Shown: positions 35,718 to 43,973 of the stretch, piece after piece
Numbering within the stretch: the stretch's first letter is position 1
Layout: every line of letters begins with the position of its first letter
From: Micromonospora sp. C31
GTDB lineage: Bacteria; Actinomycetota; Actinomycetes; Mycobacteriales; Micromonosporaceae
Direction: 5' to 3'
Length of the DNA: 64,000 bases
Assembly (NCBI RefSeq): GCF_018070575.1
Contig: NZ_JAGPXN010000003.1
Span: 62,001 to 126,000 of the forward strand
Position numbers and translations under genes: made by a program
The notes under the pieces: generated by a model
Databases searched by the model: none
Seen by the model: only the letters and a program-made list of their open reading frames with translations
Told to the model about the DNA's origin: nothing

Positions 35718-35742
35718 GGAATAACCCCGGTCAGCCGGGTAT
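35718..35742 (+). promoter_or_regulatory. Candidate alternative-sigma promoter of the DUF4142 gene
   Basis: GGAATAAC (35718-35725) and GGGTAT (35737-35742) stand 32-56 nt before ATG 35774. The first block resembles ECF-type -35 elements; the second resembles the sigma-B -10, but no GTTT lies at the right distance. The sigma factor cannot be assigned. Confidence 0.35.
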
Positions 35743-35773
35743 CCGTGTGATCCAACGTCTCAAGGGGGGAAGC

Positions 35774-36445
35774 ATGTTGGGTATCAAACGCCTGGGCCTG
35801 CTGGCCGCGCTGGTGCTGGTGGGGATCGCGCCGGCCGCGGCGGCACAGGCCGCCGTGCAGCCGTCGCAGCAGGACACCCAGTACCTGCAGGCCGTGCACC
35901 AGGTCAACCTGTTCGAGATCACCGCGGGTGACCTGGCTCAGCAGAAGGGCCAGAACCAGGGGGTCAAGGACCTGGGCCAGCGGTTCAAGACCGACCACAC
36001 CCAGGTCGACCAGTCGGTGCAGGAGGTGGCCAACCAGCTCGGCGTCGAACTGCCGGCTGAGCCCACCGCCGATCAGCAGGCCGTCATCGACCAGCTGAAC
36101 AACGCCAGCGGCGAGGAGTTCGACCGGCTCTGGGTGACCAGCGAGCTGGCCGGCCACGTCCAGGCCATCCAGGCCACCCAGACGGAGATCTCGCAGGGCT
36201 CCGAGCAGTCGGTGGTCCAGCTGGCCCAGACCGCCCTGCCGATCCTGCAGGCGCACTACGACGCGCTGGTGGAGCTGGCGGAGCAGATGGGCATCCCGGT
36301 GCCGCAGACCAGCGCCAGCGGTACCGCGAGCCCGGGCGGCACGACGCCGGCTCCGGGCGGCACCACCGGGACCCCGGCTCCGGGCGGCACCGAGTCGCCG
36401 GCTCCGGGTGGCACCGTCGAGACGCCGGCTCCCACGCAGAGCTGA
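35774..36445 (+). CDS. Secreted DUF4142 protein with Pro/Gly/Thr repeat tail
   Basis: A 223-aa exported protein. ATG 35774 follows AAGGGGGGAAGC and opens a Sec signal (RLGLLAALVLVGIAPAAAAQA). Residues 30-170 are a DUF4142 four-helix domain (DTQYLQAVHQVNLFEITAGD, KDLGQRFKTDHTQVDQ, LPILQAHYDALVELAEQMG), a ferritin-like fold of unknown role, often found in stress-induced envelope proteins. Residues 175-223 are repeats of APGGT, probably a flexible wall-spanning tail. No sortase motif or anchor is seen. Confidence 0.87.
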   Translation: MLGIKRLGLLAALVLVGIAPAAAAQAAVQPSQQDTQYLQAVHQVNLFEITAGDLAQQKGQNQGVKDLGQRFKTDHTQVDQSVQEVANQLGVELPAEPTADQQAVIDQLNNASGEEFDRLWVTSELAGHVQAIQATQTEISQGSEQSVVQLAQTALPILQAHYDALVELAEQMGIPVPQTSASGTASPGGTTPAPGGTTGTPAPGGTESPAPGGTVETPAPTQS

Positions 36446-36493
36446 CGTCCGCGCACCACGACGGCCGGTCCGCCCCCAGGGTGGGCCGGCCGT

Positions 36494-36571
36494 TCGGCGT
36501 CGGCGTCGGTCGGCGTCGGCGTCGGTCGGCGTCGGCGTCGGCGTCGGTCGGCGTTCGCGTCAGTCGGCGTT
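36494..36571. repeat. GTCGGC-type simple repeat
   Basis: Irregular 6-, 10- and 16-bp units built from GGCGTC and GGTC fill most of the gap between the DUF4142 gene and the convergent Lrp-like gene and reach the last codons of the latter. Confidence 0.85.
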
Positions 36572-36847
36572 CGCCAGGCCGATCGCGAACGCCTCCTCCA
36601 GATCGTGCTGGGAGTACGCGCGGAAGGCGATGTGCGACTCGGTGTTGAGCACCCCCGGCACCTTGGAGATGCTGCCGGCGATCACCTGGGCGATCTGCTC
36701 GAACTCCCGGACCCGGACCATCGCGATCAGGTCGACGTGGCCGGCCACCGAGTAGACCTCGCTGACGCCGGGCAGGTTGGCCAGGTTCTCGGCCACCTCG
36801 GGGATCGAGTCGGTGGCGCAGTCGATCAGCACGATCGCGGTGATCAC
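36560..36847 (-). CDS. Stand-alone Lrp/AsnC ligand-binding (RAM) domain protein
   Basis: At 95 aa this is only the effector-binding half of an Lrp/AsnC regulator, without the helix-turn-helix. The fold is visible as MITAIVLIDCATDSIPEVAE, LPGVSEVYSVAGHVDLIAMV and VPGVLNTESHIAFRAYSQHD. Such proteins form dimers or octamers and bind amino acids; they may modulate full-length Lrp proteins or enzymes. ATG 36847 opens the frame. It stands between the DUF4142 gene and the nucleotidyltransferase. Its partner is unknown. Confidence 0.88.
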   Translation of the reverse strand: MITAIVLIDCATDSIPEVAENLANLPGVSEVYSVAGHVDLIAMVRVREFEQIAQVIAGSISKVPGVLNTESHIAFRAYSQHDLEEAFAIGLANAD

Positions 36848-36883
36848 GGGGCATTTCTCCGTTCGTCGGCGTCGTCGCCCATG

Positions 36884-37867
36884 CTAGATGTTTCCCCGGG
36901 CCGCGGGCGGTGGTGTGCCGGTGACGGTGAGGGCGCTGCCGGCGCGGACCACGTCGTGGAGGCGTTCGCCGGGGCCGACGGTGGCGCCGGGCCAGACGAC
37001 CGTCCGCTGCACGTCGCCCCGGACGACGGCGCCCGCGCCGATCACCGCCGACCGGCAGCGGCCGGTCACCGTGGCCGTCGGGTGCACCAGGTTGCCGCCC
37101 CCGGCGGCGTGCAGGTTGGCCGCCAGGTAGTCGGCCGGGGTGCCGGTGTCGTAGAACGTGCCGGGGTACGGCACGACGGTCAACGCGCCGGCCGCCTCCG
37201 CCGGCCGCCAGACGGCCCGGACGAGGTCGCCGAACCCGACCGGCAACTCCCGCACCAGCCGCCACGGCAGCAGCGAGAAGCCGGTGAACACGTGCCCGTC
37301 GAAGGTGCCCGGCGCCGCCGGGTCTGCGGCGGGCTGGCCGAGCAGGCGGACGGATCCGCCGTCCCAGCCGCGCAGCAGCGCGGCGATGTCGGGGCCCGGC
37401 GGCCACTCCGGGTCGGCGAGGTAGGCGTCGGCGTTGCCGACCAGGACGCCGCGACCGGCGATCCAGTCCCGCAGGTTCGCCACCCCGCCGGCCGTGCCGA
37501 GCGGGTCGCCCGGCTCCACGGAGAGGTGGGCGCGGCCCCCGACGTGCTCGACGACCTGGTCGCCGAGGTAGCAGGCGTTGACGGCGACCCGGTCGGGCCC
37601 GACCAGGCCCAGCCCGGCCAGCCGGTCCAGCGCCCGGTCGAGCAGCGGCACGTTGCCCACCGGGCAGAGCGCCTTGGGCAGCCGCTCGGTCAGCGGCCGC
37701 AGCCGGGTGCCCTCGCCGGCGGCGAGCACCACCGCGCAGACCTCGGTCGGGCCGTAGCCAGCCGTCGCGGCGGTGGCCGGGCGGGGGGCAGCCGTTCCGG
37801 CGGGGGCGGAGCCCTGCTCTTCCGGGGCGGCGGTGGCCTGGCCGTTGGCGTCGCGGCCGGCGGTCAC
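36884..37867 (-). CDS. Sugar-phosphate nucleotidyltransferase with C-terminal beta-helix
   Basis: Makes an NDP-sugar from a sugar phosphate. The 327-aa product has the signature VCAVVLAAGEGTRLRPLTER near residue 42, PKALCPVGNVPLLDRALDR, VLVGNADAYLADPEW and the C-terminal hexapeptide-repeat region HPTATVTGRCRSAVIGAGA. The first 40 residues are low complexity and may be an over-long start, though GTG 37867 overlaps the Nudix stop (GTGA), which supports it. The substrate could be mannose-1-phosphate or glucose-1-phosphate; the sequence does not decide. Confidence 0.87.
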   Translation of the reverse strand: MTAGRDANGQATAAPEEQGSAPAGTAAPRPATAATAGYGPTEVCAVVLAAGEGTRLRPLTERLPKALCPVGNVPLLDRALDRLAGLGLVGPDRVAVNACYLGDQVVEHVGGRAHLSVEPGDPLGTAGGVANLRDWIAGRGVLVGNADAYLADPEWPPGPDIAALLRGWDGGSVRLLGQPAADPAAPGTFDGHVFTGFSLLPWRLVRELPVGFGDLVRAVWRPAEAAGALTVVPYPGTFYDTGTPADYLAANLHAAGGGNLVHPTATVTGRCRSAVIGAGAVVRGDVQRTVVWPGATVGPGERLHDVVRAGSALTVTGTPPPAARGNI

Positions 37868-38406
37868 GGTTTCGTGTCGGGCACCGGCGGCGGGAACTGC
37901 CCGGCCAGCGGCCCGATGTCGTAGTACGCGAGCAGCCGGGCCGTCGGCCAGGTCAGCTTGGGCAGGTCGTCCAGCGGGTGCCAGGCGGCCTCGAAGACCT
38001 CGGCGCCGTCGACCTTCAGCTCGGTGCTCGACGCCGGCACCTCGGCGGTGAACACGACGTCCACCCAGCCCTTGGCATGCACGACGGCGTTCGGGACGGC
38101 GGGGCTCAACTGCCGGGGCGAGAGCCGGATGCCGGACTCCTCGTGCAGTTCGCGGGCGGCGCCCACCACCGGTGCCTCGCCCTTCTGCAACAGGCCGGCG
38201 GGCAGCCCCCAGCCCCGGCCGGGCGGCTGACGCAGCAGCAACAGGCGGCCCGCTCCCTCGGCCTCGCTGTCCCGGACCAGGGTGACCGCACCGACGATGT
38301 ACTTCGGCACGGCCATCCGGACCAGGCGGCGGCGTACCGGCAACGGCAGCCGGTAGAAGACCTGGTATGCGACGGCCCGACCGGTGGCGCGCGAGCGGGG
38401 GATCAT
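37864..38406 (-). CDS. Nudix hydrolase
   Basis: A 180-aa Nudix-fold pyrophosphohydrolase. The full Nudix box is present, from GLLQKGEAPVVGAARELHEE followed by SGI, matching G-x5-E-x7-REU-x-EE-x-GU. The first 35 residues are basic (RSRATGRAVAYQVFYRLPLPVRRRL, shown in part). The product is translationally coupled to the sugar nucleotidyltransferase, so it may act on a sugar nucleotide or clean up a by-product. That is inference; Nudix substrates are not predictable from the box. Confidence 0.9.
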   Translation of the reverse strand: MIPRSRATGRAVAYQVFYRLPLPVRRRLVRMAVPKYIVGAVTLVRDSEAEGAGRLLLLRQPPGRGWGLPAGLLQKGEAPVVGAARELHEESGIRLSPRQLSPAVPNAVVHAKGWVDVVFTAEVPASSTELKVDGAEVFEAAWHPLDDLPKLTWPTARLLAYYDIGPLAGQFPPPVPDTKP

Positions 38407-38458
38407 GCGTCCAGGCTAGTGGCCGCGAGGAACGTTCGGACCACCCGGGCCGCAGCCG

Positions 38459-40252
38459 TTACTGTCGGTGGTCCACCAGGTCGATGAGCTGGCGTACGAC
38501 CGTGTCCGGTTCGATCACCCGGTCGAAGACCGCGACCAGCAGCGTCTCCAGGTCGGGGTAGCCCAGTTCCTCCGACAGCCGCAGCAGCGGCAGGTCGCTG
38601 GCGAGGCCCCGGTCGTGCTTGCGCAGGGCCAGCCCGACGGTGGCGCGGCCGAGGCGGACCTTGTCGGCGATGGAGATGCCGGGCTCGGTGTGGTCGGCGA
38701 ACCACCGGCTGATCTGCATCTGTGCCTGCGGCGACTTGACGAAGCCGAGCCACTCCCGACGGGGGCCACGTGGGGCGACGTCCGCGTCGAAACCGTCCGC
38801 CGCGTCGGTCTCGGTGAAGATCTCCACCACGTCGCCCTCGTCCAGTTCGGAGGAGAGCGGCACCAGCCGGCCGTTGACCTGCGCCGCGAGACAGTGGTCG
38901 CCCCGCTCGGTGCCCAGCTCGTACGCGAGGTCGACGGGGGTCGCCCCGGCGGGCAGCACGACCTGTCGCCCGTCGGCGAAGACCTGGACCTGCGTCTCGG
39001 CGAGGTCGCAGCGCAGCGACTCCAGGAACTGGGCCGGATCGGCCGTGTCCTGTTCCCAGTCGAGTACCCGGCGCAGCCAGTCGGGCTGCTCGGAGCGGGC
39101 CGCGGCGGTGCCGCCGCCGGAGCGCGGGAAGCGGAAGTCGGCGGCGACCCCGTACTCCGCCGAGCGGTGCATCTCCTCGGTGCGGATCAGCACCTCCACG
39201 GTGCGGTCCTTCGGCCCGCAGACGCTGGTGTGCAGCGAGCGGTAGAGGTTGTTCTTGGGGGAGGCGATGAAATCCTTGAACCGGCCGGGGACCGGCCGCC
39301 ACACGCCGTGGATCGCGCCGAGCGCCGCGTAACAGTCGGTGGCCGGGCCGTCCACCACGATCGCGATCCGGGGCAGGTCGAAGGGGGCGGCGTGGCCACC
39401 GGCCACGGTGTCCTTCCAGATCGAGTAGAGGTGCCGGGGACGGGCGGTCACGACCGCGTCCACCCGGCTGCGGCGCAGGGCCGACTTCGCCCGGGTGACA
39501 ACCTCGTCGAGGTACGCGTCCCAGCCCGGCCGGTCGTGCACGTGCCGGGCGATCCGGGCGTGCTCGTCCGGCTCCAGGTGCAGCAGCACCACGTCGTCGA
39601 GTTCGCGCTTGAGCGTCTGGATGCCCAGCCGGTCGCAGAGCGGGACCAGGACCTCCTGCGTCTTGCGGGCGATCCGCTCCCGGGAGGCCGCGGACCGGAC
39701 GCCCAGGGTGCGCATGTTGTGCAGCCGGTCGGCCAGTTTGATGATCAGGACCCGGACGTCCTTGCCGGCCGCGACGATCATCTTGCGGATCGTCTCGGCC
39801 TCGGCGGCCTTGCCGTAGAACGCCTTGTCGAACTTGGTCACCCCGTCGACCAGGTGCGCCACCTCGCGCCCGAAGTCCTCGGCGAGCGCCTGGAGGGTGT
39901 AGCGGGTGTCCTCCACGGTGTCGTGCAGCAGCGCGGCGACCAGGGTGGTGGCGTCCATGCCGATCTCGGCGCAGATCTGGGCCACCGCCAGCGGGTGGGT
40001 GATGTAGGGCTCGCCGCTCTTGCGGAACTGCCCGCGGTGCATGTTGTCCGCGATGGTGTAGGCCCGGCGCAGCACGGAGGGCTCGGTGCCGGGGTGGATC
40101 GTCCGGTGGGTCCGGACCAGGTGGCTGACCGGATCGGTGTCGGCGGTGGGCCAGCTCAGCAGCGAGCGCAGCCGGCGGGCCAGCGGCAGCTCGCCCGGTC
40201 GGGTCGGGAGCGCGCCCCCCATGGCGGCGCCGCGTCCGGCGTCGAGGTCCAC
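38459..40252 (-). CDS. RelA/SpoT-homologue with HD, synthetase-like and TGS domains, no ACT
   Basis: (p)ppGpp metabolism protein of 597 aa. HD hydrolase domain: HDTVEDT near residue 100 and IIKLADRLHNMRTL near 160, complete. Synthetase-like domain about 235-400: GRFKDFIASPKNNLYRSLHT and VEVLIRTEEMHRSAEYGVAA are intact, but the usual GRPKH...SI motif reads TARPRHLYSIWKD and the usual Arg after the DLxxxR motif is not evident (FDLPRIAIVVDG). TGS: VQVFADGRQVVLPAGATPVD. The zinc-finger and ACT domains of full-length Rel are absent. GTG 40252 is preferred because AGGAGG lies 8 nt upstream. Hydrolase activity is likely; synthetase activity is uncertain. Confidence 0.85.
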   Translation of the reverse strand: MDLDAGRGAAMGGALPTRPGELPLARRLRSLLSWPTADTDPVSHLVRTHRTIHPGTEPSVLRRAYTIADNMHRGQFRKSGEPYITHPLAVAQICAEIGMDATTLVAALLHDTVEDTRYTLQALAEDFGREVAHLVDGVTKFDKAFYGKAAEAETIRKMIVAAGKDVRVLIIKLADRLHNMRTLGVRSAASRERIARKTQEVLVPLCDRLGIQTLKRELDDVVLLHLEPDEHARIARHVHDRPGWDAYLDEVVTRAKSALRRSRVDAVVTARPRHLYSIWKDTVAGGHAAPFDLPRIAIVVDGPATDCYAALGAIHGVWRPVPGRFKDFIASPKNNLYRSLHTSVCGPKDRTVEVLIRTEEMHRSAEYGVAADFRFPRSGGGTAAARSEQPDWLRRVLDWEQDTADPAQFLESLRCDLAETQVQVFADGRQVVLPAGATPVDLAYELGTERGDHCLAAQVNGRLVPLSSELDEGDVVEIFTETDAADGFDADVAPRGPRREWLGFVKSPQAQMQISRWFADHTEPGISIADKVRLGRATVGLALRKHDRGLASDLPLLRLSEELGYPDLETLLVAVFDRVIEPDTVVRQLIDLVDHRQ

Positions 40253-40381
40253 GCGGGACACCTCCTCACCCCGGCTCCACGGCCGCCGACACCCGGCAAC
40301 CGGAAGCAGGCCCACGAAACGGGCAGGACTGCACTTCTCTAACAGAGTAAGGGAGTCGAGGTAGTCCGATCGGTCACTTGG

Positions 40382-42136
40382 TCATGGGCTTTCGGTCGAG
40401 CTTTGCGGGGACGCGGCGTTCTCGGCCTTTCTCAGCAGGTCGCGGAAGCGGGCCGCGCCGGCCACCGGGGACGCCCACCCGGAGGACATCTCCACCAACC
40501 GGGTCTCCGGTCGCTCCAACCAGGACAGGATGCGTTCGCTCTCCTCGGCCGAGGCGCGCGGGACCGGGCCGTGGCCCGGCAGGACGGTCTCGGCGGTCGC
40601 CCGGATCGCGGCGATCGTCGGTCGGGGGTGGACACCGGGAGGGGAGACGCCGGCCCCGGCCAGCCGGCCGTGCCGCACCAGCGCCAGCTCCCAGCCGCCA
40701 CCGGCCGCCGGGCGCGCGGCGGCCAGCTCGGCGATGCCGGTCAGCGCCGTCAGCCGCTGCATCCGTACGGTCGCCCGCAGCACCGCCACCAGCCGGGCCC
40801 GGGCCACCGCCGCCTCCTCGTAGCGCTGGGCCCCGGAGAGCGCGTCGATCCGGGCGAGCAGGGCGTCCACCACCGGTCGGGGGTCGCTGGCGGTGGCGGT
40901 GCGAAACGGCGCGACCGCGCGGACGTCGTACTCCTCCGGGGTGATCCGGTGCTCGCAGGGCGCCGGGCAGCGACCCAGCTCCGCCAGCGCGCAGGCCGGC
41001 GTGACCGTGCGCAGCGACAGTCGGTGGGTGCACTGGCGCAGTGGCACGGCGTCGTGGAAGCCCGCGGCGGCCAGTTCCGCCGCCCGCCGGGAGCTGAACG
41101 GCCCGAGGTAGGCGGCGTCGCCGGGGGAGATGGCCCGCACCACCGACAGTCGTGGGTACGGCCCGTCGGTCAGCTTCAGCCAGAGCACCCGCTCCGGGAA
41201 CTTCGACCGCCGGTTGTAGGGCGGGGCGTGCGCCGCGATCAGCCGCAGCTCGCGGACCTCCGCCTCCAGCGAATGGGCGCACTCCACCGCCTCCACCCGC
41301 TCCGCCGCGGCGAGCATCTCGGAGATCCGGGCCCGCTTCTCCGCCGCGGTGAAGTAGCTGCGCACCCGGGTGGCGACGTCGCCGGAGGTGCCGACGTAGA
41401 GCGGCCGGTCGTCGGCTGCCCGGAAGATGTAGATTCCCGGCGCCCTGGGCAGCCCCTCGGCCAGGTGTCGCTTGCGCCGCTGGGTCGGGGTGACCGCGCG
41501 GGCGAACTCGATGGCGTCGCCGACGGTGTCGACCCGGTGCCCGGCCAGCCGCGCGATCAGCCCGTGCAGCACGTCGACGGTGGCCTTGGCGTCGTCGAGC
41601 GCCCGGTGGGTCGGCCGGGTGGCGGTGCGGAAGTAGGCCGCGAGGGTGCCGAGCTTGCGGTTGGGCACCTCGTCGCGGGTCAGCACCCGGCGGGCCAGCG
41701 CGGCGGTGTCGAGCACCCGCGGGCTGGGCCAGTGGTAGCCGTGCTTGGCGCACGCGGCCTTGAGGAAGCCCACGTCGTAGGGGGCGTTGTGGGCGACCAG
41801 CACGGCGTCGGTGATGAACTCCAGGAAGCTCGGCAGCACCTGCTCGATCGGCGGGGCCGGCACCAGCATGGCCTGGGTGATGCCCGTGAGCACGGTGATG
41901 AACGGCGGGATGGGCACGCCCGGGTTGACCAGGGTGGCGAGGACGCCCAGCTCCTCGCCGCCGCGCACCTTCACCGCACCGATCTCGGTGATCCCGCCGC
42001 CGTCCGGGGCGCCGCCGGTGGTCTCCAGGTCGACCACCACGAACGTCGTCGCGTGCAGCGGCAGCGCCGGGTCGATCCCGCCCGCGCCCGGGGCGAATCC
42101 GGCCAGCGGCTCCTGGACGTACTCGGTCTCTGCCAT
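40382..42136 (-). CDS. DnaQ-like exonuclease fused to GIY-YIG and UvrC-like domains
   Basis: A 584-aa probable DNA-repair nuclease. Residues 28-195 form a DEDDh 3'-5' exonuclease: FVVVDLETTG, VAHNAPYDVGFL and THRALDDAKATVD. Residues about 220-310 form a GIY-YIG endonuclease: APGIYIFRAADDRPLYVGTS and VATRVRSYF. A UvrC-like Cys cluster follows (QCTHRLSLRTVTPACALAEL, then GRCPAPCEH), possibly holding an Fe-S cluster. Rv2191 of M. tuberculosis is, from memory, the same type. ATG 42136 lies 7 nt after a TAGCGT box without ribosome-binding site, hence leaderless. The minus frame continues to 42778 but overlaps the NYN gene and is not used. Confidence 0.88.
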   Translation of the reverse strand: MAETEYVQEPLAGFAPGAGGIDPALPLHATTFVVVDLETTGGAPDGGGITEIGAVKVRGGEELGVLATLVNPGVPIPPFITVLTGITQAMLVPAPPIEQVLPSFLEFITDAVLVAHNAPYDVGFLKAACAKHGYHWPSPRVLDTAALARRVLTRDEVPNRKLGTLAAYFRTATRPTHRALDDAKATVDVLHGLIARLAGHRVDTVGDAIEFARAVTPTQRRKRHLAEGLPRAPGIYIFRAADDRPLYVGTSGDVATRVRSYFTAAEKRARISEMLAAAERVEAVECAHSLEAEVRELRLIAAHAPPYNRRSKFPERVLWLKLTDGPYPRLSVVRAISPGDAAYLGPFSSRRAAELAAAGFHDAVPLRQCTHRLSLRTVTPACALAELGRCPAPCEHRITPEEYDVRAVAPFRTATASDPRPVVDALLARIDALSGAQRYEEAAVARARLVAVLRATVRMQRLTALTGIAELAAARPAAGGGWELALVRHGRLAGAGVSPPGVHPRPTIAAIRATAETVLPGHGPVPRASAEESERILSWLERPETRLVEMSSGWASPVAGAARFRDLLRKAENAASPQSSTESP

Positions 42137-42143
42137 CGGCGGC

Positions 42144-42149
42144 ACGCTA
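42144..42149 (-). promoter_or_regulatory. Probable -10 box of leaderless exonuclease-fusion gene
   Basis: TAGCGT on the minus strand ends 7 nt before ATG 42136. Confidence 0.45.
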
Positions 42150-42201
42150 GCGGTCCGGTCCGACACTCCGGTCCCAACGGCATCAGACGTCACCACCGGT
42201 C

Positions 42202-42207
42202 TAGGAT
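42202..42207 (+). promoter_or_regulatory. Possible -10 box for the NYN-domain gene
   Basis: TAGGAT about 57 nt before ATG 42264 in the divergent spacer; the -35 is not clear. Confidence 0.3.
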
Positions 42208-42263
42208 GAGAGATCGGCTCACTCACCGGGCGGTGGGCCCGGTCGCGGTGGGAGACTTGCCAC

Positions 42264-43829
42264 ATGCCCCTCACCGAGCCGCACGACGACCGCCTCCGGC
42301 AGGAGGATCCGGTCGACGCTGCGCGCGATGTCGGTGGGGGTGCCCCCGACGAGGTTGGCCTGCCCGGGACGCCGGCCACCCCGGCGGCAGCCGCCGGTGC
42401 CTCGGCCGCCGAGGCACCGGCGTCCGACCGCGAGGCGTCCGAGCCCGGGGTGTCGGCGCCTGCCGTGCCCGAGCCTGAGGCGCCCGAGCCCGAGCCTGAG
42501 GCGCCCGGGGCGTCGGTGCCCGAGCCCGAGCCCGTCCTGCCCGAGCCGGTCCGGCAGCGCATCGTGGCGCTCACCGCGGCGGTGCTGCCCGGGCTGCCCG
42601 CAGACGAGGTGCCGGTGCCGCTGCGCCGGGTCGCCAAGTTCGCCCCGAACCGCCGGGCGCGGCTCGGCGCTCCGGCGATCGCCGCCCAGCTGACCGCGGA
42701 CCCGCTGTTCCGGCAGCGGATCACCGCCCGGGTGCTCGCCGACACCGGCGACCTGGGCGCCGCGGTGCTGGAGGGCACCGCGCCGGCCGCCGCCGACCCG
42801 GTCGAGGTGGCCGCGCTGGCCTACCTGGCCCGGCCCCGGGGGTGGCGGGAGCTGATCGAGGCCAGCGGCGCGGCGGTCCGCGCCGAGGCCGACAGCGCCG
42901 TGGTCGCCGAACTGGTCCGCGAGGCCGAGCAGCGGGCCACCCGCGCCGAGCACGACCGGGCGGTGGCCCGGGTCGAGGCCGAGAAGCTCCGCGACGAGCT
43001 GGCCCGGGTCCGCGAGGAGCTGGGCCAGCTGCGCGAGGAGAGCCGGCAGCAGAACCGGGCGCTGCGCGAGACCCAGGCCCGCGAGCGCAAGGCCACGGAG
43101 CTGCTCGCCACCGAGCGGGGCCGGGCCGCCCGGGCGGCGGCGGACGCCGACGCGGAGCTGCGCCGGGTGCGGGCGCGGCTGGCCGAGGCCGAGTCGGCGG
43201 CGGGGGCGGCCCGGGCCAGCGCCAAGGAGGCCCGCTCCGTCGACGACGCCCGGCTCTGGCTGCTGCTGGAGACCATCGGGCAGGCCGCCGTGGGGCTGCG
43301 CCGCGAGTTGGCGCTCGATCCGGTCGACACCCTGCCCGCGGACTTCGTCGCCGACACCTTCGCCGACCGGTCCGGCACCACGGCGGCCGGCACCGCCACC
43401 CGTGCCCGGGACACCGACGACCCGGCCCGCCTCGACCAGCTGCTCGCCCTGCCCCGGGCGCACCTCGTCGTCGACGGCTACAACGTGACCAAGCGCGGCT
43501 TCGGCGAGATGTCCCTCGAACAGCAGCGCAAGCGGCTGATCACCGGCCTGGGCGGGATCGCCGCGCAGACCGGCGACGAGGTCACGGTGGTCTTCGACGG
43601 CGCCGAGCGGATGCACGGGCTGCCGCCCACACCGCGCGGCGTGCGGGTGCTCTTCTCCCGCAAGGGGGAGACCGCCGACGAGCTGATCCGGCGCCTGGTC
43701 CGCGCCGAGCCGTCGGGCCGCCCGGTGGTGGTGGTCTCCTCGGACCGCGAGGTCGCCGACGGCGTACGCCGGCACGGCGCGTACCCGCTCGGTGCCGACT
43801 CGCTGCTGCGCCGGCTCGCCCGGTCCTGA
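42264..43829 (+). CDS. NYN-domain (YacP-like) putative ribonuclease with coiled coil
   Basis: A 521-aa protein. Residues 1-90 are Pro/Glu/Ala-rich and disordered. About 90-190 is helical and basic. About 200-330 is a strong heptad-like coiled coil (EAEKLRDELARVREELGQL). The last 170 residues form an NYN/PIN-type nuclease domain: HLVVDGYNVTKRGFGEM, EVTVVFDGAERMHG, RVLFSRKGETADELI and VVVSSDREVADGVRRHG, with the acidic residues expected for metal-dependent RNA cleavage. ATG 42264 follows GGGAGACTTGCCAC. It is divergent from the repair-type nuclease gene. Confidence 0.88.
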   Translation: MPLTEPHDDRLRQEDPVDAARDVGGGAPDEVGLPGTPATPAAAAGASAAEAPASDREASEPGVSAPAVPEPEAPEPEPEAPGASVPEPEPVLPEPVRQRIVALTAAVLPGLPADEVPVPLRRVAKFAPNRRARLGAPAIAAQLTADPLFRQRITARVLADTGDLGAAVLEGTAPAAADPVEVAALAYLARPRGWRELIEASGAAVRAEADSAVVAELVREAEQRATRAEHDRAVARVEAEKLRDELARVREELGQLREESRQQNRALRETQARERKATELLATERGRAARAAADADAELRRVRARLAEAESAAGAARASAKEARSVDDARLWLLLETIGQAAVGLRRELALDPVDTLPADFVADTFADRSGTTAAGTATRARDTDDPARLDQLLALPRAHLVVDGYNVTKRGFGEMSLEQQRKRLITGLGGIAAQTGDEVTVVFDGAERMHGLPPTPRGVRVLFSRKGETADELIRRLVRAEPSGRPVVVVSSDREVADGVRRHGAYPLGADSLLRRLARS

Positions 43830-43973
43830 TCGGGGCGCTTGATCGCTTTCGGGCCGTCCGCGACCGGTTGTCCCTTTTCTGTCGTACCTCCGGCCTACCG
43901 TCGTGGTGACCGACGGTGCTCGGGTGGCGACGGTGACGCCGCACCCGGTCGCCGCAGCGCACCAGGAGGCGAG

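Noticed and set aside
42137..42778. N-terminal extension of the exonuclease fusion to 42778
   Set aside because: It overlaps the NYN gene on the other strand, is Ser/Ala/Gly-rich, and a good leaderless start exists at 42136.
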